Positions 10,965 to 21,185 of a stretch of 64,000 nt of DNA are shown piece by piece; within the stretch, counting starts at the first letter, position 1; every line of letters begins with the position of its first letter. The DNA comes from Acanthococcus lagerstroemiae (Eukaryota; Arthropoda; Insecta; Hemiptera; Eriococcidae). Location of the stretch: positions 40,888,197 to 40,952,196 of the forward strand of contig CM063113.1 in assembly GCA_031841125.1 (NCBI GenBank). The letters run 5' to 3'. The notes under the pieces were generated by a model. It did no database searches and was not told the origin of the DNA. It saw only the letters and a program-made list of their open reading frames with translations. A program made the translations under genes and the position numbers.

Positions 10965-12832
10965 TGTAGGTACTATAGTTCACATAAGTTAGCCCAAATA
11001 GGAGTACAAAAAGGGAAAAAAATCATATAAAGCTGAAACTTGGTACATTGATCTAATTAAGTGTTCTGAATAACATCCTGAAAGTCCCAACAAATCCGGT
11101 GCCGGCGTCGTCCCCTAGAGGGTAAAAATGGAGGCGTAAAACAGTTTTTTGCTTATATCGCACAAAAAACTTAGTTTAGAAAAAAATGTTCCAACAAATG
11201 TGATAGAGAATTAAAAAATACATAAAAAGTGTTCTTACATATTTTCCCGTAGAGTGCTTATTTGTTGAATAAATTAATATCAATAGTTGAGAAGTTTCCT
11301 CCATGTGTATATTTAATGCAACTTATTGTAATCGATGCAATGTAGACTCACGCACGCATGAATACATTAATTTTTATTTACTTTGTCAAACAATTTATAC
11401 GTCTGAGTGAGCTGTTAAGTGACTTGATGCAATGATTTGAGACTCATGTGCTAGAGGTCGAAGCTCGAGACCCCACAGCTAAACTGTGGATTCAATATTC
11501 CCGAATGATGTCATTCGTGAAAAATTGGTTGCTGCAGAAAAAACGGATGACTGGCCGTGGCATCTTGAGTGCGTGCAGCCGATGCTTAAATTTTTCCATG
11601 CGGCTAGCCATTTTCCGTACGCTAAGGCTACTCACCTTTATCTACAAGATGCCTAACACCTACGAGACAAAATGAGTGATTCTGAGTACATTGAATTTTC
11701 GAAGTATTTCACCATAAGAAGAAGTCAGAATTACTTTGCCGGTATTTGGAGTGATATGACCATCGAACAGACTCGGATGGGACTCATGAGAAGCAAAGGT
11801 GAATTGATACGTGGTCGTGGTATATAGCCAAGTGTGATTCAAAAATGGATTTTGAGTATGCCCGTTGTTATGGCCCTTTGTGAAGAAGTTGAGTTCACAG
11901 GGTGCAAGAAACATTCAAGCAAACAACATGTCAACTACGTCCTCGAATTTTGCGTGATACTTCAGTTGCTGAAAAATTAACACAGTTGCTTTTGACACGT
12001 AACCCATATTCTCAGAGTCACCGAACCTCGATAGCATCCCTATCCACAGGTGCTATAGGGGATACTTCAATCAATTGCTCCGAATGCGCATTGGTGAGAA
12101 ACCTCGGCGTCCAATCCATGGTTGGCAAAACATTTCCCGAGATAAAATTGAAAAGAGGTATGTATACCACAAGAAGAAAAGAGAAAACCAGCAATTATTA
12201 GGTATTGTTGATTTTTTTTTTAAACAAAAATTAGGAAACAGAGTGAAGCCATTAGGGTCTATCAACAGCAGTATTCGTATTGAAGGAAGCGTCATACCTG
12301 TCGACCCTCTCTTACTTTTCCAAAGAATCTTGTTCTTGAAGAAAACCGATGAAGAACTGAAAATCTGCTTTTCGCACGAGCTTCCTCCCTTTCCAACATC
12401 TATTTTCACGGAAAGTGGGAGGGGGTGATTCTCTTCATTCCATCACTGCTGCGATTATTTGAAATGAATCTTCTTCGATTACAATAAGTTGTATTAAATG
12501 TATACATGGAGGAAATTTTCTCAATGTTTGATATTAATTTATTCGACAAATACGCACTCTACGGGAAAATGTGTAGAGTCATTTTTTGTGTATTTTTTCA
12601 TTCTCTATCATAGTTATCTGAACTTTTTTTTTTCTAAACTCAGAGTTTAGCGAGATATAAGCAAGTGACTGTTTTACGCCTCCATTTTCGTCCCCTAGAA
12701 GACGACGCCGGCGCCGGATTCGCAGGGACTTTTAGTCTGTGGTTCAGGACACTTAATAAAAACCAATGCACCAAGTTTTAGCTCTCTATGATTTTTTTCC
12801 TAATTAGAACCTAATTCATGTGGACTATCTAC
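10965..12832. mobile_element. Long-TIR DNA element carrying a broken unknown gene
   Basis: The outer 350-380 bp are inverted repeats of each other (10965-11345 and 12465-12832). Matching blocks include AACTTGGT, CCGGCGCCGG-type sequence, GGCGTAAAACAG and TACGGGAAAAT. They enclose about 1.1 kb with a degraded reading frame on the plus strand. The layout of long TIRs around one gene is that of a cut-and-paste element. The reading frame does not match a transposase I can name, and no target duplication is clear. Confidence 0.6.
11448..12125 (+). pseudogene. Degraded conserved gene of unknown function inside the long-TIR element
   Basis: Pieces in three frames read as one former protein: KLWIQYSRMM, then WHLECVQPMLKFFHAASHF and YAKATHLYLQD, then FTIRRSQNYFAGIWSDMTIE, GELIRGRGI, then KHSSKQHV and NPYSQSHRTSIASLSTGAIG. 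I recall this series of motifs (an F-x-IRRS, an AG-x-W-x-DM-x-IEQ, a RGRG, a S-x-QHV) from many unannotated invertebrate proteins, but I cannot name a family or function. At least two frameshifts and an in-frame stop after RGRGI make it dead. Its place between long TIRs suggests that it was the element's own protein or a passenger gene. Confidence 0.55.
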
Positions 12833-14760
12833 AAATAGCGTAACTGTACATATTATCGAATCAAAAGATCATTGTGACTTGTTCCTCAAACCCAGATATG
12901 GCCAACCAGCGATCCACAAAGCTGCAGGTTTATCGGAGGAGAGCGAGTCATAAGAATAAGTATAGAAGAAGACTGGTGTTTTGTGAAGATCAAGTACAGG
13001 AAGTCCAGGTATGCGGGAGACAAAAGACGTTTGTGAGACGTTCGCATCGTGCTACGCAGAAACTGGCCAAACGGGACGATTAGACGATTTATACAAAAAT
13101 GTACGTTCGAGAGGAGAGAACCACCGCACACTCATTTGCCGTAATATTTTGGAATGTCGAAAAGTAAATTAGTTCTGTTGAGAAAATCTGATCGCAAAAA
13201 CACGAAAATTAGGATACAAATTGGTAAAAAAAAATTGCAACATTTTCTTTTTCGATCGCCTCGTAAAAATACCAAAAAATCATCCGGCCTTCCTTCCCAA
13301 AAATATCCACTTCTCTGCGCCACTGGCTACCGTAGTTTCACGTCATTTATCGAGTGCCGATGGGACAAATACTCGCAGAATGTTTAAATGCGTACACAAA
13401 ATGTGTTCGATGTGGCTCACGAGAGCAAAAATTTTAGCCATGTTCGGTCTAACCTGAAGCCACAAACGAGATAAGCGACTCGTTTCCCTTCGGGAGTTTT
13501 TTTTTTATTTATTTTTTTATTTTTAACGTGCTCGGCGCTTTACTGCCCCGTTCAGCGTAAATACGATACGACGAACGAGTTCGATTATATTTTATATTTG
13601 TTGTTCCGCCATAAAATTTTATCAGTTTTCATTTTTCAACGCGCAAAAATAAAGCGACGCTTTTAGAAATTTTTACGACGACGACCTTATCTGCGCCCGA
13701 ACATTGGCTAGCATCGAAGCGTATACGAACACGAATACGAACATGAACGTGAACGTTCAAAAATACGATCCTAAACTCAAGACGACACCCATCGTTACCA
13801 GGAGCTGAGAGGCCCACCGGGCAAAGAGGCAAATTCCCGATGGCCTGGGACGACGAATATAGCCCGATGATCCAAGAATTGATTACATCTTTTAGCCTCT
13901 TCAATGCTTGTTTATGACTCTTTAGACTTCTTCAAGCCTCTTCCAATGTTTTAGATTTTTTTTTTTAATTCTTCAAGACATGTTTAAAAGGCTCTGTTCA
14001 GATCTTACAAACTCGGTTAACATTATCCCAAGCCTCGAGATTTTTTGAAGATGTTTCAGGATTCTTCGATATTTCCTATACTTCTTTCAGAATCGCTGAG
14101 ATATTCTTTCATAACTATGGTAACTGTTTCAGTCTCTTTTAGATTCGTTTCAGCCTTCTTGACATCCACCTGGATAGGTTTAGAACTCTCTGAGACCTTT
14201 TTAGACTTTTTTAATCTTGTTTAAAACTTTTCAAGACTTCTGAACCTGGCTTTATCATTTCTAAGGATCTTTGAGATCATGGACGGAACTAGGAATTTTA
14301 TATAGGAGGGAGGCCAGGGCATGCTAAAACTTTTTTTTTTCTTCAAGAAATTGCTTTATTAATAAAGATATCTACTGCAGAAAATAAAAAGGAACAACAG
14401 AGCACTACATTTAAGAAGGGGAAAAAAATTAAAATAATACAATTCTTCTGTTCTTATGGTCAGCGGCAAACAGGTCTACAAATTTATCCAAATTTAAATT
14501 TTTGGAAATTTTTCTTTCTATATAAATAGGTAAATGAGACAATCTATCATCCGGACGGATTTAAGATTCTTCAAGATTTTTCCAATCCTACTATAGATCT
14601 TTCAAGACTTCTTTAGGACTCTTCAAATCAGGACTGGGAATTTTTGAGACGATTCTATGCTTTATTAGAACTTTTGAACCCCTCCAATTTAGTTAAATGC
14701 TTATAGAGGCAGATCCTTAATAAAAACTTTTCTTTTGGCGACTAATTAACCATATACTTG
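12833..14760. other. Gene-free stretch with a minor dispersed repeat and a TTCAAGAC-rich array
   Basis: 12865-13110 shares weak blocks (AGGTATGC, ACAAAAGA-GTTTGTGAGACGT, AAAAATGTAC) with 47995-48075, so it belongs to a diverged dispersed repeat. 13500-13900 is GC-richer, with no recognisable exon. 13900-14650 is a degenerate pyrimidine-rich array of TTCAAGAC/TTTAGACT-like units. 14335-14480 is A/T-homopolymer-rich. Confidence 0.4.
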
Positions 14761-14762
14761 AA

Positions 14763-14962
14763 AAATGAATCTGAAGTTAAAATTTACGATCCGGACGAAA
14801 TTAACCAGATAGCAACTAAATTCTGCGAGAAATTATACGATTTTGAGGAAAACTCAACAGTACCTCCATTAGAGCCCCCTCTCCAACTTGAAGAACCTGC
14901 CGAATTTCGTCGCGTTTGTCCTCTGAAGTGAAGACGGCAGTTGATAAGTTAAAAAATGTAAG
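14763..14962 (+). pseudogene. LINE fragment (pre-RT linker)
   Basis: One frame reads YDPDEINQIATKFCEKLYDF and later a shifted VKTAVDKLKN. Both are typical of the linker just before the reverse transcriptase in RTE/CR1-like LINEs. The piece is short and frameshifted. It probably belongs to the same dead copy as the RT scrap at 15416-15520. Confidence 0.55.
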
Positions 14963-15415
14963 AAAAGAATCGAAATAATAATAATAATAATAATATACGT
15001 GTGTGTGCGTGTAAACCCGGGGGAGATGGGCCAGGGGGTATAATATGAAGTATACTTTACTAATTTCGCGTACGGTGTAGAAGAGAAACCGACCTATATT
15101 AATTTCGACAAGTGCTGAAGAAATGACACTGCAAGTAAGGAGGCTACATGAGACTACTTAATCTAGGGTGGACCCTGGCTCGATGTGGCGGACGCTATTT
15201 ACCTGTAATTCAGAAGGAGAAGACACGGCTGAGTATTTAGTTCCCTAACTAACTCATGTACAACTAACATAATCCATTTGTAAGAGAGAGGTTGGACGAA
15301 TCCAGGATTGCCTGTCCCTGGTTCAGCCTGCCGCCAGACCAACGGTGGAGGTCCGCGCTTACCCTCCACACCGTGCAGACCCTTCAGAGCTGAGAATTCC
15401 GGCAAAACTTCTCCA
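14963..15415. other. Spacer with (AAT)n microsatellite and an unknown GC-richer repeat-like block
   Basis: An AAT run lies at 14977-14996. 15130-15410 is GC-richer; its minus strand reads WRQAEPGTGNPGF. The block lies between two LINE scraps and may be an inserted repeat, but no ends could be defined. Confidence 0.35.
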
Positions 15416-15520
15416 CTCTAGACCACCTCCACACCATAAACCAAATTGTAGAAAAAACATACGAATACGGAATAAAAATTAACCTTGCGTTCGTTGATTA
15501 CAACAAAGTCTTTGATCAGA
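15416..15520 (+). pseudogene. LINE reverse-transcriptase scrap
   Basis: An uninterrupted 34-codon piece reads DHLHTINQIVEKTYEYG, then LAFVDYNKVFD. It corresponds to RT motif 2/A; the family's usual KAFD has become KVFD. It ends abruptly where different sequence (CAGAGGTGTGTTTACC, then CCTAGGCGGCTGCCTAGGGC) begins. That sequence looks like the outer end of a hAT-type element, but I found no matching right end. Confidence 0.6.
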
Positions 15521-16234
15521 GGTGTGTTTACCGTTAGGAAACCTAGGCGGCTGCCTAGGGCGACAAAATTTTGTATTTTCAGACCAAAAAATCCAAGAAT
15601 CGCATGCTAAAAGCAAAACGTGTGGTTTTTGTCATCAGTCGAAAGAAGACTGAACTAGAAATTTGTACACCGGGTAGACTGGGTAGTTCCAGACAAAGCT
15701 GCCAACAGAATCTTATACGAACAGATCATTTCAGATAGATTTGACTGTAGTTGAATACGTCGGCACGATGTGTTCTCTTAAACGTAAACTGTTCGCGTAC
15801 CAATGCCAAGGAAAATAGTTTGAAAGTTGACTGTATACGGTTTTACAGCCAGACAGACGGAGGAGGGAAGGCAGATGTGGAATAAATTTCAAATTTATAA
15901 CGTTCTACTATATCGAACGCGGGTCGTTTCTAAGTTCGTCTCCCCTTAACGAGGATAAACGACGTAAGATCGCTTGCTCCGGGTGACACTGCACGACACA
16001 TTCGCGTAACAAGATAAAAAAGAACAGCACGCGGACGCAGCCCTAGAATTTGCGAGCACGAGCGATGGGCGGAAATACGATACACGATCGTATTTTTCTC
16101 CCTGTCTCGTTGTCCACCAAAAAGCGGAGGCGTCCCATTTTTTCTAAGAGAAACGCGATAAAATAAATGATTGGGAGAGAGAGAGAGAGAAAAACAAAAA
16201 TAGAAGAAGTTGAATACTCTTGTCGTATAGTAAC
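15521..16234. other. Possible intron of the EF-hand gene; no repeat identified
   Basis: If the EF-hand exon at 16235-16345 is real, this is intron immediately 3' of it (minus strand). It includes a GA/CT-rich run near 16170-16195. I looked for the expected last KChIP exon (short, ending near a MQxF-type motif) and did not see it. Confidence 0.4.
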
Positions 16235-16345
16235 CTTTAAACAGGATTCGATAAATTCTTCTAACGTAATAACGCCGTCTTGATTCAAATCTAATTTCCG
16301 GAAGACGGTATCGATGTGATTTCTGGTTTTTCGGTCTCCTACACC
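16235..16345 (-). CDS. Internal exon of a KChIP-like neuronal calcium sensor (EF-hand 4)
   Basis: A 111-nt exon on the minus strand, phase 0, encodes 37 residues with a perfect 12-residue EF-hand calcium loop, [12 protein letters not shown], preceded by the helix HIDTVFRKL and followed by FIESCLK. It is bounded by good splice sites: a polypyrimidine tract and TATAG upstream (to 16346) and a GTTACT donor at 16234. The EEFIESC-K ending at an exon boundary fits Kv-channel-interacting proteins, whose last exon follows here. These proteins bind calcium and modulate A-type potassium channels at the membrane. No other exon was found in the window, so introns must be long. Other NCS proteins (frequenin, neurocalcin) are the alternatives. 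There is no sign of decay. Confidence 0.8.
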
Positions 16346-16747
16346 CTATAACAAAAAAAAACAACAAGAAACACAGCGTGTATTAACAATGGTTCACCAA
16401 TGTAATAATTGACTACCTAGGTTAAGCTAATGTTACATATTTAAACGTATAAATAAGGTGCTCTAGTACAATGAGTATGATGGACTGAAGGGCGACAACT
16501 TCCTTATCATGTATAATTATAAATTAAGGGATTCTTTTTTTTTTCTTAACTGGTTATATTATGTACCTGAACGCTTAAATGGTCTTAACCGACATTTCCA
16601 TTTTGTCAATTTCCTGGAATAAAACTTCCAGTGAAATAGCTCTTGGGTGATACCAGGGACTTAACCCTTTCTGGCGTAGGAAGCAAGATCAAAATTAGCA
16701 CCCTCAACGAGCTCTCTCTGTGCGAATTGCAAAACGCCGGGAATTTT
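16346..16747. other. Possible intron sequence, no other feature
   Basis: On the minus strand this lies just upstream of the EF-hand exon and supplies its acceptor. AT-rich; no motif beyond the polypyrimidine tract. Confidence 0.4.
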
Positions 16748-19475
16748 CGCCATAGGAAAACTGTTATGCTGAACGAAGTAGGACTCAATTGTTTCGCCAG
16801 GCGAGCGGTTTCTTCCCGACAAAATTTCATGGAAAATACTCGGGGAAAACACCGATGGCTTTTGAAGAATTTTATCAAGAACTTTCAGAAAAAGTTTTCT
16901 AAATCTCCGAAGAATTTCATCAGAAATCTTCGAGAAAAATCTCCTACTCAAGAAAAATTCGCGATAATTTTCGGAGAATTCCATCGGACATCATTGAGAA
17001 ATATCTCCAATGATTCCAGGGGAATCTCTGATAATTTTGGAAGGATATCCTTAGAAAAAATTTTGACACTTTTCAGAGATTTTCGTCAAAAATATTCGGG
17101 AAAAATCTCCAATGATTTCTAAAGAATTAATCACAAATTTTGGAGAAAAAAATTTTGATGATTTAATATTCAGAAAAAGTCCAGTTTTTTCCAAAGAATT
17201 TCTTCGAAAATCTTCGGGAAAATTTTCCGATAATTCTTAAAGAATTGTATCTGAAATTTTCGGTAAACAACTCCGATAATTTCTGAAAAATCTCATCGAA
17301 AATTTTTAGAAAAAATTTCCTGACAATTTTTGAAGAATTTCATAGGAAATATTCGGGAAAAAACTCCGAGGGTTTCTGATGAATTTCATCGAAAATCTTC
17401 GGGGGAAATGTTCGATAATCTCCAAAGAATTTCATCTTAAATCTTCGGGAAAAAATCTCGGATTATTTTTAAGCATTTTCATAATATTTTCCGAAGAATC
17501 GTATCGAAAATCTTTAGAAAATATCTCCATGGTTTTCCAAAAAATTTCATAAAAATTCTTCGAGAAAATTTCCTGATAATTTTCGGAGAATTTTATCGAA
17601 AGTACTCGGAGAATAACACCAAGAGTTTTGAAGAATTGTACCGAAAATCTTCAGAAAAACCTTCGATTATTTCCAAGGAATTTCATGAAAAATATTCGGG
17701 ACGATTCCTTTGATTTTCAAAGATTATTTCCGACGAATTTTATCGAAAATGTTAAGGGTAAATTTCCGGCCATTTTCAATTAATTTTATCGGACATTATT
17801 GGAAAACATTATCCGATGATTTCAGGAGAAATTTGTGGGATATTTTAAGAAAACTCTACAATTATTCCAGAGGATTTTATCGGAAATCACTGAGAGGTAC
17901 CTTCGATGATACTTGAAGGTTTTCTTCAGAAAAATATTTCCATGATTTCCAGATATTTTCATCGGAAATTTTGGGGATGAATATTTCGATGATCTCAGAA
18001 GAATTTTATCAGAAATGTTCGGGGAAAATCTCCGATGATTTCTACAGAATAATTTCACTAAAATAATTTTCGATGAGATTCTTCGGAAATTATCGTAGTT
18101 GTTTTCGAAAATTTCCGATGCAATTCTTTAAAAATTTTCCCCGAAGATTTTCGAGGAAATTCTTTGGAAAACACTTGACCTTTTTCTGAATATTTCTGAT
18201 GAAATTCTCCGGAAATCATCACATTTTTTCTCCAAGATTTCTGATTAGTTCCTTAGAAAACATTGGAAATTTCTCCCAAACATTTTTGACGAAGATCTCT
18301 GAAAAGCATCAAAATTTTTTCTAAGGTTATATATGTTTTATTATATAATGGAATTGAGTTTAATGGTTAACGAACTGAATCAAGAATGTAAAAAAGTAGG
18401 CCTTAGTATGAATGTATCAAAAACAAAATTAATGTCAAGGTAAAACACTGCAGTTGAAATTTGGGTGGACGATCTGAAAATAGAGAGGGTGGAAGAATAC
18501 AAATATTTAGGCCAAATAATGTCTTTTGATAATAAAATCGAAAAAGAACTGGATGTTCGAATAACTAATTCCTAGAGAGCCTTTTGGGTGCACAAAACCA
18601 TTTTGAAGGGTAGAAACAGCTTGAAAACCAAACTCCAGATCCTGGAAAGTTGCATTTTCCCAATACTGTCGTATGGAGCTCAGAACAGCTAAACCCTAAA
18701 AAGTGCAATATGCTATGCTCAGAAGCATTTTGGGTATTAAATTAAAAGACAAAGTAAGTAATCAAAAAATACAGGCTATCGCTAACACTAAAAATATGAG
18801 ATACGTAATTAAAAAATGAAAACTAAAATATGGAGGGCATATTGCAAGGGGAGAGGGAAATAGATGGAATCTAGCTGCCACGTTGTGGGCTCCGTACGAA
18901 GGAAGAAGGAAAAGAGGTAGGCCACCGACCAGATGGCTTGACGAAATTGTAGTGTTCGTAGGGCAACACTGGGTCAGTACATCAAGGAATAGGAAAGCAT
19001 GGGCCAGGCTGACAGAAATCTATGCCAAGAGGCGGGCGGGCTAGGGACTCGTCTACCTAACCCAAGGTTGTAAATAAAATAAAATAAATACATAAATAAA
19101 AAATGCTTCCAAAATTATCAGAGATATTTTTCGATGATTCTTGATAAAATTGTTCGGAATCACTAGAGATTTTTCCCAAATTTTCTGACAAAATTCGCCT
19201 GAAATCATTGGAGATATTTCTCAATGATGTCCGGTGAAATTCTCCCAAAATTATCACAAATTTTTTCTGACGAGATTTTTTTTTTTTAAGATTTCCGATG
19301 AAATTCTTCGGAGATTTATAAAATTTTTTCTGAAGATTCTTGATAAAATTCTTCAAAAGCCATCGGAGTTCTCCCCAAATATGTCCCATGAAATTCTTGC
19401 CGGGAAGAGACAGTTCGCCTCTGGCGAGACAATTGAGTCATACTTCGTTCAGCGTAACGGAGTTTTCCTATGGCG
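16748..19475. mobile_element. Giant foldback element 1 (45-bp repeat arms)
   Basis: Both termini carry the same about 120-bp sequence in inverted orientation: left starts CGCCATAGGAAAACT, then GCTGAACGAAGTA, CTCAATTGT, TTCCCGAC; right (19365-19475) is its reverse complement. Inward, each arm is a long array of about 45-bp units whose core approximates GAATTTCATCGAAAATCTTC. The array runs in plus sense to about 18050 and in minus sense after it, so RNA across it would fold into a kilobase-scale imperfect hairpin. Because the period is close to 15 codons, open frames of 70-160 residues arise (for example 16643-17122) that are repeat translations, not proteins. A LINE fragment sits in the right arm. 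No transposase was seen. Confidence 0.75.
18349..19085 (+). pseudogene. RTE-like LINE fragment inserted in foldback 1
   Basis: Plus-strand pieces read ELNQECKKVGLSMNVSKTKL, EEYKYLGQIMSFD, ILESCIFPILSYGAQ, RSILGIKLKDKV, GGHIARGEGNRWN and GRPPTRWLDEI, the order found after the catalytic box in RTE-like reverse transcriptases and their C-terminal tail. Several stops and frameshifts break it. The 3' end is an AATA/AAATA-rich tail at about 19070-19100. The copy is strongly 5'-truncated. Foldback repeats resume directly on both sides, so the LINE is the younger insertion. Confidence 0.8.
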
Positions 19476-20041
19476 GAAGCAAAAGCAACTATCCCTGTAT
19501 ACCGCCTTGCGTTTGCGTTGAAAAATAGTATATTACTGTACGAGCAGCGAAAGTGAGAAATATCGAACACTTACGATGTTTGCTTACGAATCGCTGCTCG
19601 TACTGTAAGATGTTTTTTTAAACGAAAGCCGTGGCCAAAGTAAAAACATGAAACACGACGCAAAAAAAGGGCCTCAGTGTCCCGTTACCACTCAGGCCCT
19701 TTTCCTGGACCACGTCACTAATTCCATATCCACACTGTTTTTACTTTCGCCGCGGGTGCATCGTTATCATTGTTGCCAAATCCGATGCGAAAAACATAAG
19801 TTTCGCTGTCTGAATTAATCGCACTTTCGCTGCATGAGTTGAAAAAAAAATTTTTTCGCCCCCTGATGGCATCTTTCTCTTCTCCGCGCCCTAAGCAAAT
19901 GCTTCCCACGCTTACGTGTTAATTCACCCCGGGGTGATATCTAGCCGTGGTGAGGAGACTTAAGCGTAAAAAGTTAAAAAAGAAAGACTCTATGAGGTTA
20001 TACTCGTACAGGGTGTCTGGACTTCGTTCTAGAACCCGCTA
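19476..20041. other. Spacer with a short hairpin; otherwise nothing recognised
   Basis: 19531-19611 is an 80-nt inverted repeat (see separate entry). The rest is mixed-composition DNA. GTACAGGGTGTCT at about 20007 resembles the outer end of insect TIR elements, but no partner end was found. Confidence 0.4.
19531..19611. repeat. 80-nt imperfect hairpin (TACGAGCAGCGA stem)
   Basis: ACTGTACGAGCAGCGA at the left pairs with TCGCTGCTCGTACTGTAA at the right, leaving a loop of about 40 nt that contains ACTTACGATGTTTGCTTACG. The size is in the range of a microRNA precursor, but a tiny MITE would look the same. No expression evidence is available. Confidence 0.55.
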
Positions 20042-20249
20042 GGTGAGCCTCTTTTTCTAATTGACTCTCAACCCGAGCCCTGGAATCCGCCCTTTCGAGC
20101 ATTACTTCAGAGACGTCGTAGAGGCTGTTAGGGCTGTTTAGCCCTCTTCTCATCTTGCCGAAAAATCGACCTGGGTCGAAATGTAGCGAGTTGCTACGTG
20201 GGCTGATTTCCGAGTCCAGCGCGCTATCCACTCGGCCAACCAGACCTCA
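20042..20249 (-). mobile_element. tRNA-derived SINE, family 1, copy 2
   Basis: Reverse complement of the copy at 3618-3848. The head reads TTGGCCGAGTGGATAGCGCG (A box), and the body shares CCTGGGTCGA/CCTAGGTCGA-like sequence, AACAGCC-TC and CGAAAGGGCGGATTCCAGGGC. The B box is damaged. GAGTCAATTAGAAAAAGAGG marks the 3' side near 20050-20070. Confidence 0.75.
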
Positions 20250-20267
20250 AATATAGTACTTGATAAA

Positions 20268-20570
20268 ACGGAGAAAAAAGTTATGTAGGATAAGTTGCCC
20301 ACGAACAAATTGAAGGGGCTTCGCCGTTTTTTATAGATTACAAAATAACACAATTTTCAAGACAGTACGAGACATGATCATTGACGGAACAAATGAATAA
20401 TCTGACTATGGGCGCTGGTGGTACTGGTTTGGACGAAAAAATCTTAGTACGATGTATTACTTATTCTCAAAATTAAAGGTGCTAGAAAACGTTAAAAGTT
20501 GGGTAAATTTCATTTTTTGTTAAATTGTCAAAAAGACCAATTTTCAGCACAACCCTTGGTAAGTAATTAG
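20268..20570. repeat. Dispersed repeat family 2, copy 2
   Basis: Same orientation as 6296-6605, with roughly four in five bases matching by eye and several small indels. Shared blocks include AAGTTGCCCACGA, AATTGAAGGGGCT and ATTCTCAAAATTAAAGG. No terminal structure was found. Confidence 0.6.
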
Positions 20571-20956
20571 TGGTTTGAGAGCTATTGTGACTATCGGAAC
20601 TTTTTGTACGTATCTAGGAGATGAAAAAATCATACGACCATCTTCGCCGAATTCCGAATTTTTAAAAAGTTATCTTGCGTTGAGTAAAATCAAAAGACCT
20701 GATTTTTTAATTTTTTAGGCACTTTTGCTAAAATAAATAAATAATGAATAAAAAGAGTGCTCGCGAGAAAAAATATCCCTAATCCATCGCTCTTACTCAT
20801 TCTGAAAGTAAGATCCTAAACGTAATTTAATGTACAGTATATTTATGATTCCGTGTTCTTTACTGATTGCCATTGCGACATATTAGATTTGTAATCCAAA
20901 ATTATTATCCTACGACCCAATCATCTTCCAAAAGTGAAAATGGAAGATTGGTAGGA

Positions 20957-21185
20957 AGGATCGAAAGCTGACGTTGAAAGATACTGTGTGTGAGTTGCAC
21001 TTCCAACCCGAATTCATCCAGAAAACGTACCCAAAATTGATGAAGCCTGATGAATCTGAAATTGAAATGAAGCGAAGGAAAGAAGTCTTGAGGACCGATG
21101 CTGTTCCTTTGATATTCCCTAAACATCTCAGCTACAAGTCGATTCCGATTCCTACTCCACGTAAGCTTCCAAAAAGGAGAAGTAT
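20957..21185 (+). CDS. THAP-domain exon (C-terminal half of the zinc finger)
   Basis: The frame reads GRKDRKLTLKDTVCELHFQP, then a variable insert, then LRTDAVPLIFPKH and a basic RKLPKRRS. The pattern W/G-R-D-x-LT-x-x-x-VC-x-x-HF...D-AVP-x-IF is the second half of the C2CH THAP zinc-dependent DNA-binding domain. The two N-terminal cysteines are not in this exon, so at least one upstream exon is expected. The frame ends at a strong donor, ATCGTAAGT (21183-21191). An acceptor-like TTATTATTATTAG at about 21438 could start a next exon ending in a stop after EKQKQKVKKN. It may be a host DNA-binding factor or part of a P-element/THAP9-like transposase; I cannot decide. No stop breaks the domain. 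Confidence 0.55.

Noticed and set aside
11902..12201. 99-codon frame as an independent gene
   Set aside because: Its start and end lie in other frames of the same decayed protein; the conserved part is the middle segment only.
15930..16367. 145-codon minus frame overlapping the EF-hand exon
   Set aside because: Wrong frame across the exon and reads through intron; the exon frame with splice sites explains the conserved signal.
16643..17122. 159-codon open frame and similar ones at 19057-19389, 53203-53475, 53812-54251
   Set aside because: They translate the 45-bp repeat (repeated NF-x-EF-H-like words). The period is near a multiple of three, which alone yields long frames; no domain or start context supports a protein.
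20007..20030. GTACAGGGTGTCT as the end of a mariner/TIR element (also near 48880)
   Set aside because: No inverted partner was found within several kilobases on either side.
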